From NCBI GenBank assembly GCA_009792885.1, contig WMCF01000161.1, positions 186,001 through 250,000 of the forward strand: DNA of 64,000 bases, in the 5' to 3' direction. Positions 62,901 to 64,000 of the stretch are shown one piece after another. The notes under the pieces are model-generated. The model was not told the DNA's origin. It saw only the letters and a list, made by a program, of their open reading frames with translations, and did no database searches. The position numbers and the translations under genes are program-made. Every line of letters begins with the position of its first letter. Position 1 is the first letter of the stretch. This DNA is from Eremophila alpestris peregrina. Its lineage: Eukaryota; Chordata; Aves; Passeriformes; Alaudidae.

Positions 62901-64000
62901 CTGAAGTACATCTTGTACTTCACAAAGGTGTTCCTACATATTCACTCAGGTGAATTCTCTGAAAGTTACCTTCCAGCTGTAAAAATGCACTAGAAATTGC
63001 CAGCTGGTTATGCATCTTTTCCATCTTTCTCCAAACCCCGTGGACTGGAACTGTGTTACGTGAAATCCTGAGGTTTTTACTAGGAGGATGCACGTTGAGT
63101 ATTAAGCATCTTCCCCATACTTGAAGAGCCAAGACAAAGTAAGCTTCAAAAGACAGAGACTTATGGCCTCTTCTCTTTTTTCCCCCTCTGTGTTTGTGGT
63201 TGAAAGCCTCTCAATAAATCTTGACCAGTGACTTTAGGATATACAACACTCCCATTCCTGATCTCACTTTTTTCTTCTCTAAGTCACCAGCACATGCAGA
63301 GGCAGCTTCCAGGAAGTTCTTCTTATGCCTCTTTTTCTTACCCAAAGGTGCCAGATTTATTGGGAAAGCATTTGATTCTAGAAAGCTTTTTCTGGAGACT
63401 TGCTCTGTGTGCTAAATGGGCAAAGGCATCTGGGCTCCATCAGCCTATTGCCTGTCCCCCAAGCCCCCCCCCAGCTGGCTGCCTGCCTTGATCACAGTGA
63501 AGGAGGGGTCTGCAACACCAGCAGGAATGGGTACTAGTTGCCCAAAAGAGACACCAGTTCTGGTTTTTAGCATTTTCAGCTCTTATGGGGGCTCTTACCA
63601 AACTGGCTGGTCCTCAGTCAGCTACTGCCAGAAGAGCAGGACCCAAAATGGGAATGGAAAGCAACCATAGCAAGTGGCTTTCTACTGCTTCTACTGTTGT
63701 GCCAGACAAATGTCTGCCCACCTAAAGCCCAACAGTGTAAAGGCAAAATGACAGAAAGTCCAGAACTGTATCTTCAGGCTCATTCACTCTTTGATCCAGG
63801 TAAACTTTTTTCATGTAACTGCAAACTAAAGAAATGCCCTGTTTGAAGCACAAGAAGACTCAGTTTCAGCCAGCTGCTGTACCAGCACAGTGCTTTCTGA
63901 ACAGCATCCTTCATGCCCTCATGACACCCAGCCAAAGATAGTACTGGAAGAAATTACCTGGATATCTTATTATAGCCAAGAATTTCCTGCTGTCCTGTCC
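59905..64000. other. Intergenic DNA, no gene recognised
   Basis: Contains an A-rich tract at about 61196-61213 and a short C-tract at about 63465-63472. No conserved coding exon or large mobile element was recognised. Confidence 0.5.

Noticed and set aside
1..64000. CRISPR arrays, operons, tRNA or rRNA genes
   Set aside because: None seen. Spliced genes and CR1 elements show this is vertebrate nuclear DNA.

Overview
This window looks like nuclear DNA from a bird. The evidence is CR1 LINE 3' ends carrying the avian octamer tail, a solo endogenous-retrovirus LTR of a type common in birds, compact introns, and a lipid-enzyme gene whose predicted protein is close to vertebrate CDS1. A passerine or other neoavian is my guess, not something the sequence proves. 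No prokaryotic feature, CRISPR array, tRNA or rRNA gene was seen.

The one gene identified with confidence is CDS1 (phosphatidate cytidylyltransferase 1), on the minus strand from 56432 (ATG) to 29922 (stop). I could place all 13 coding exons with GT/AG borders and a continuous reading frame, 1359 nt including the stop, giving 452 residues. The exact cytidylyltransferase signature lies across the exon 11/12 junction. Exon 1 sits in a CpG island at about 56080-56960. The 3' UTR is about 2.6 kb and ends near overlapping minus-strand AATAAA signals at 27316-27326.

Left part (1-27300): a second CpG island (about 4780-6080) appears to be a minus-strand promoter with an untranslated first exon (splice donor after 5435). 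I do not recognise its gene. At 21.1-25.7 kb lies a tandem, mosaic array of related minus-strand modules. It has two paralogous two-exon units (23612-23039 and 24761-24180), a long terminal-exon candidate (22513-21767), a frameshifted copy of that exon (25.65-25.14 kb), and three copies of a shared 3' tail. Exon lengths differ between copies only by multiples of three while the intron length does not, which suggests coding constraint. This unrecognised family is the best candidate in the window for something undescribed.

Right part (57000-64000): upstream of CDS1, mostly unannotated. One TATA box followed by a short ATG-containing exon-like segment with a consensus donor (59821-59902) deserves attention. 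Repeats are mainly CR1 fragments (18.4-19.1, 22.5, 34.7, 38.5, 44.2-44.6 and 46.3 kb), the LTR at 55507-56062, and short microsatellites.
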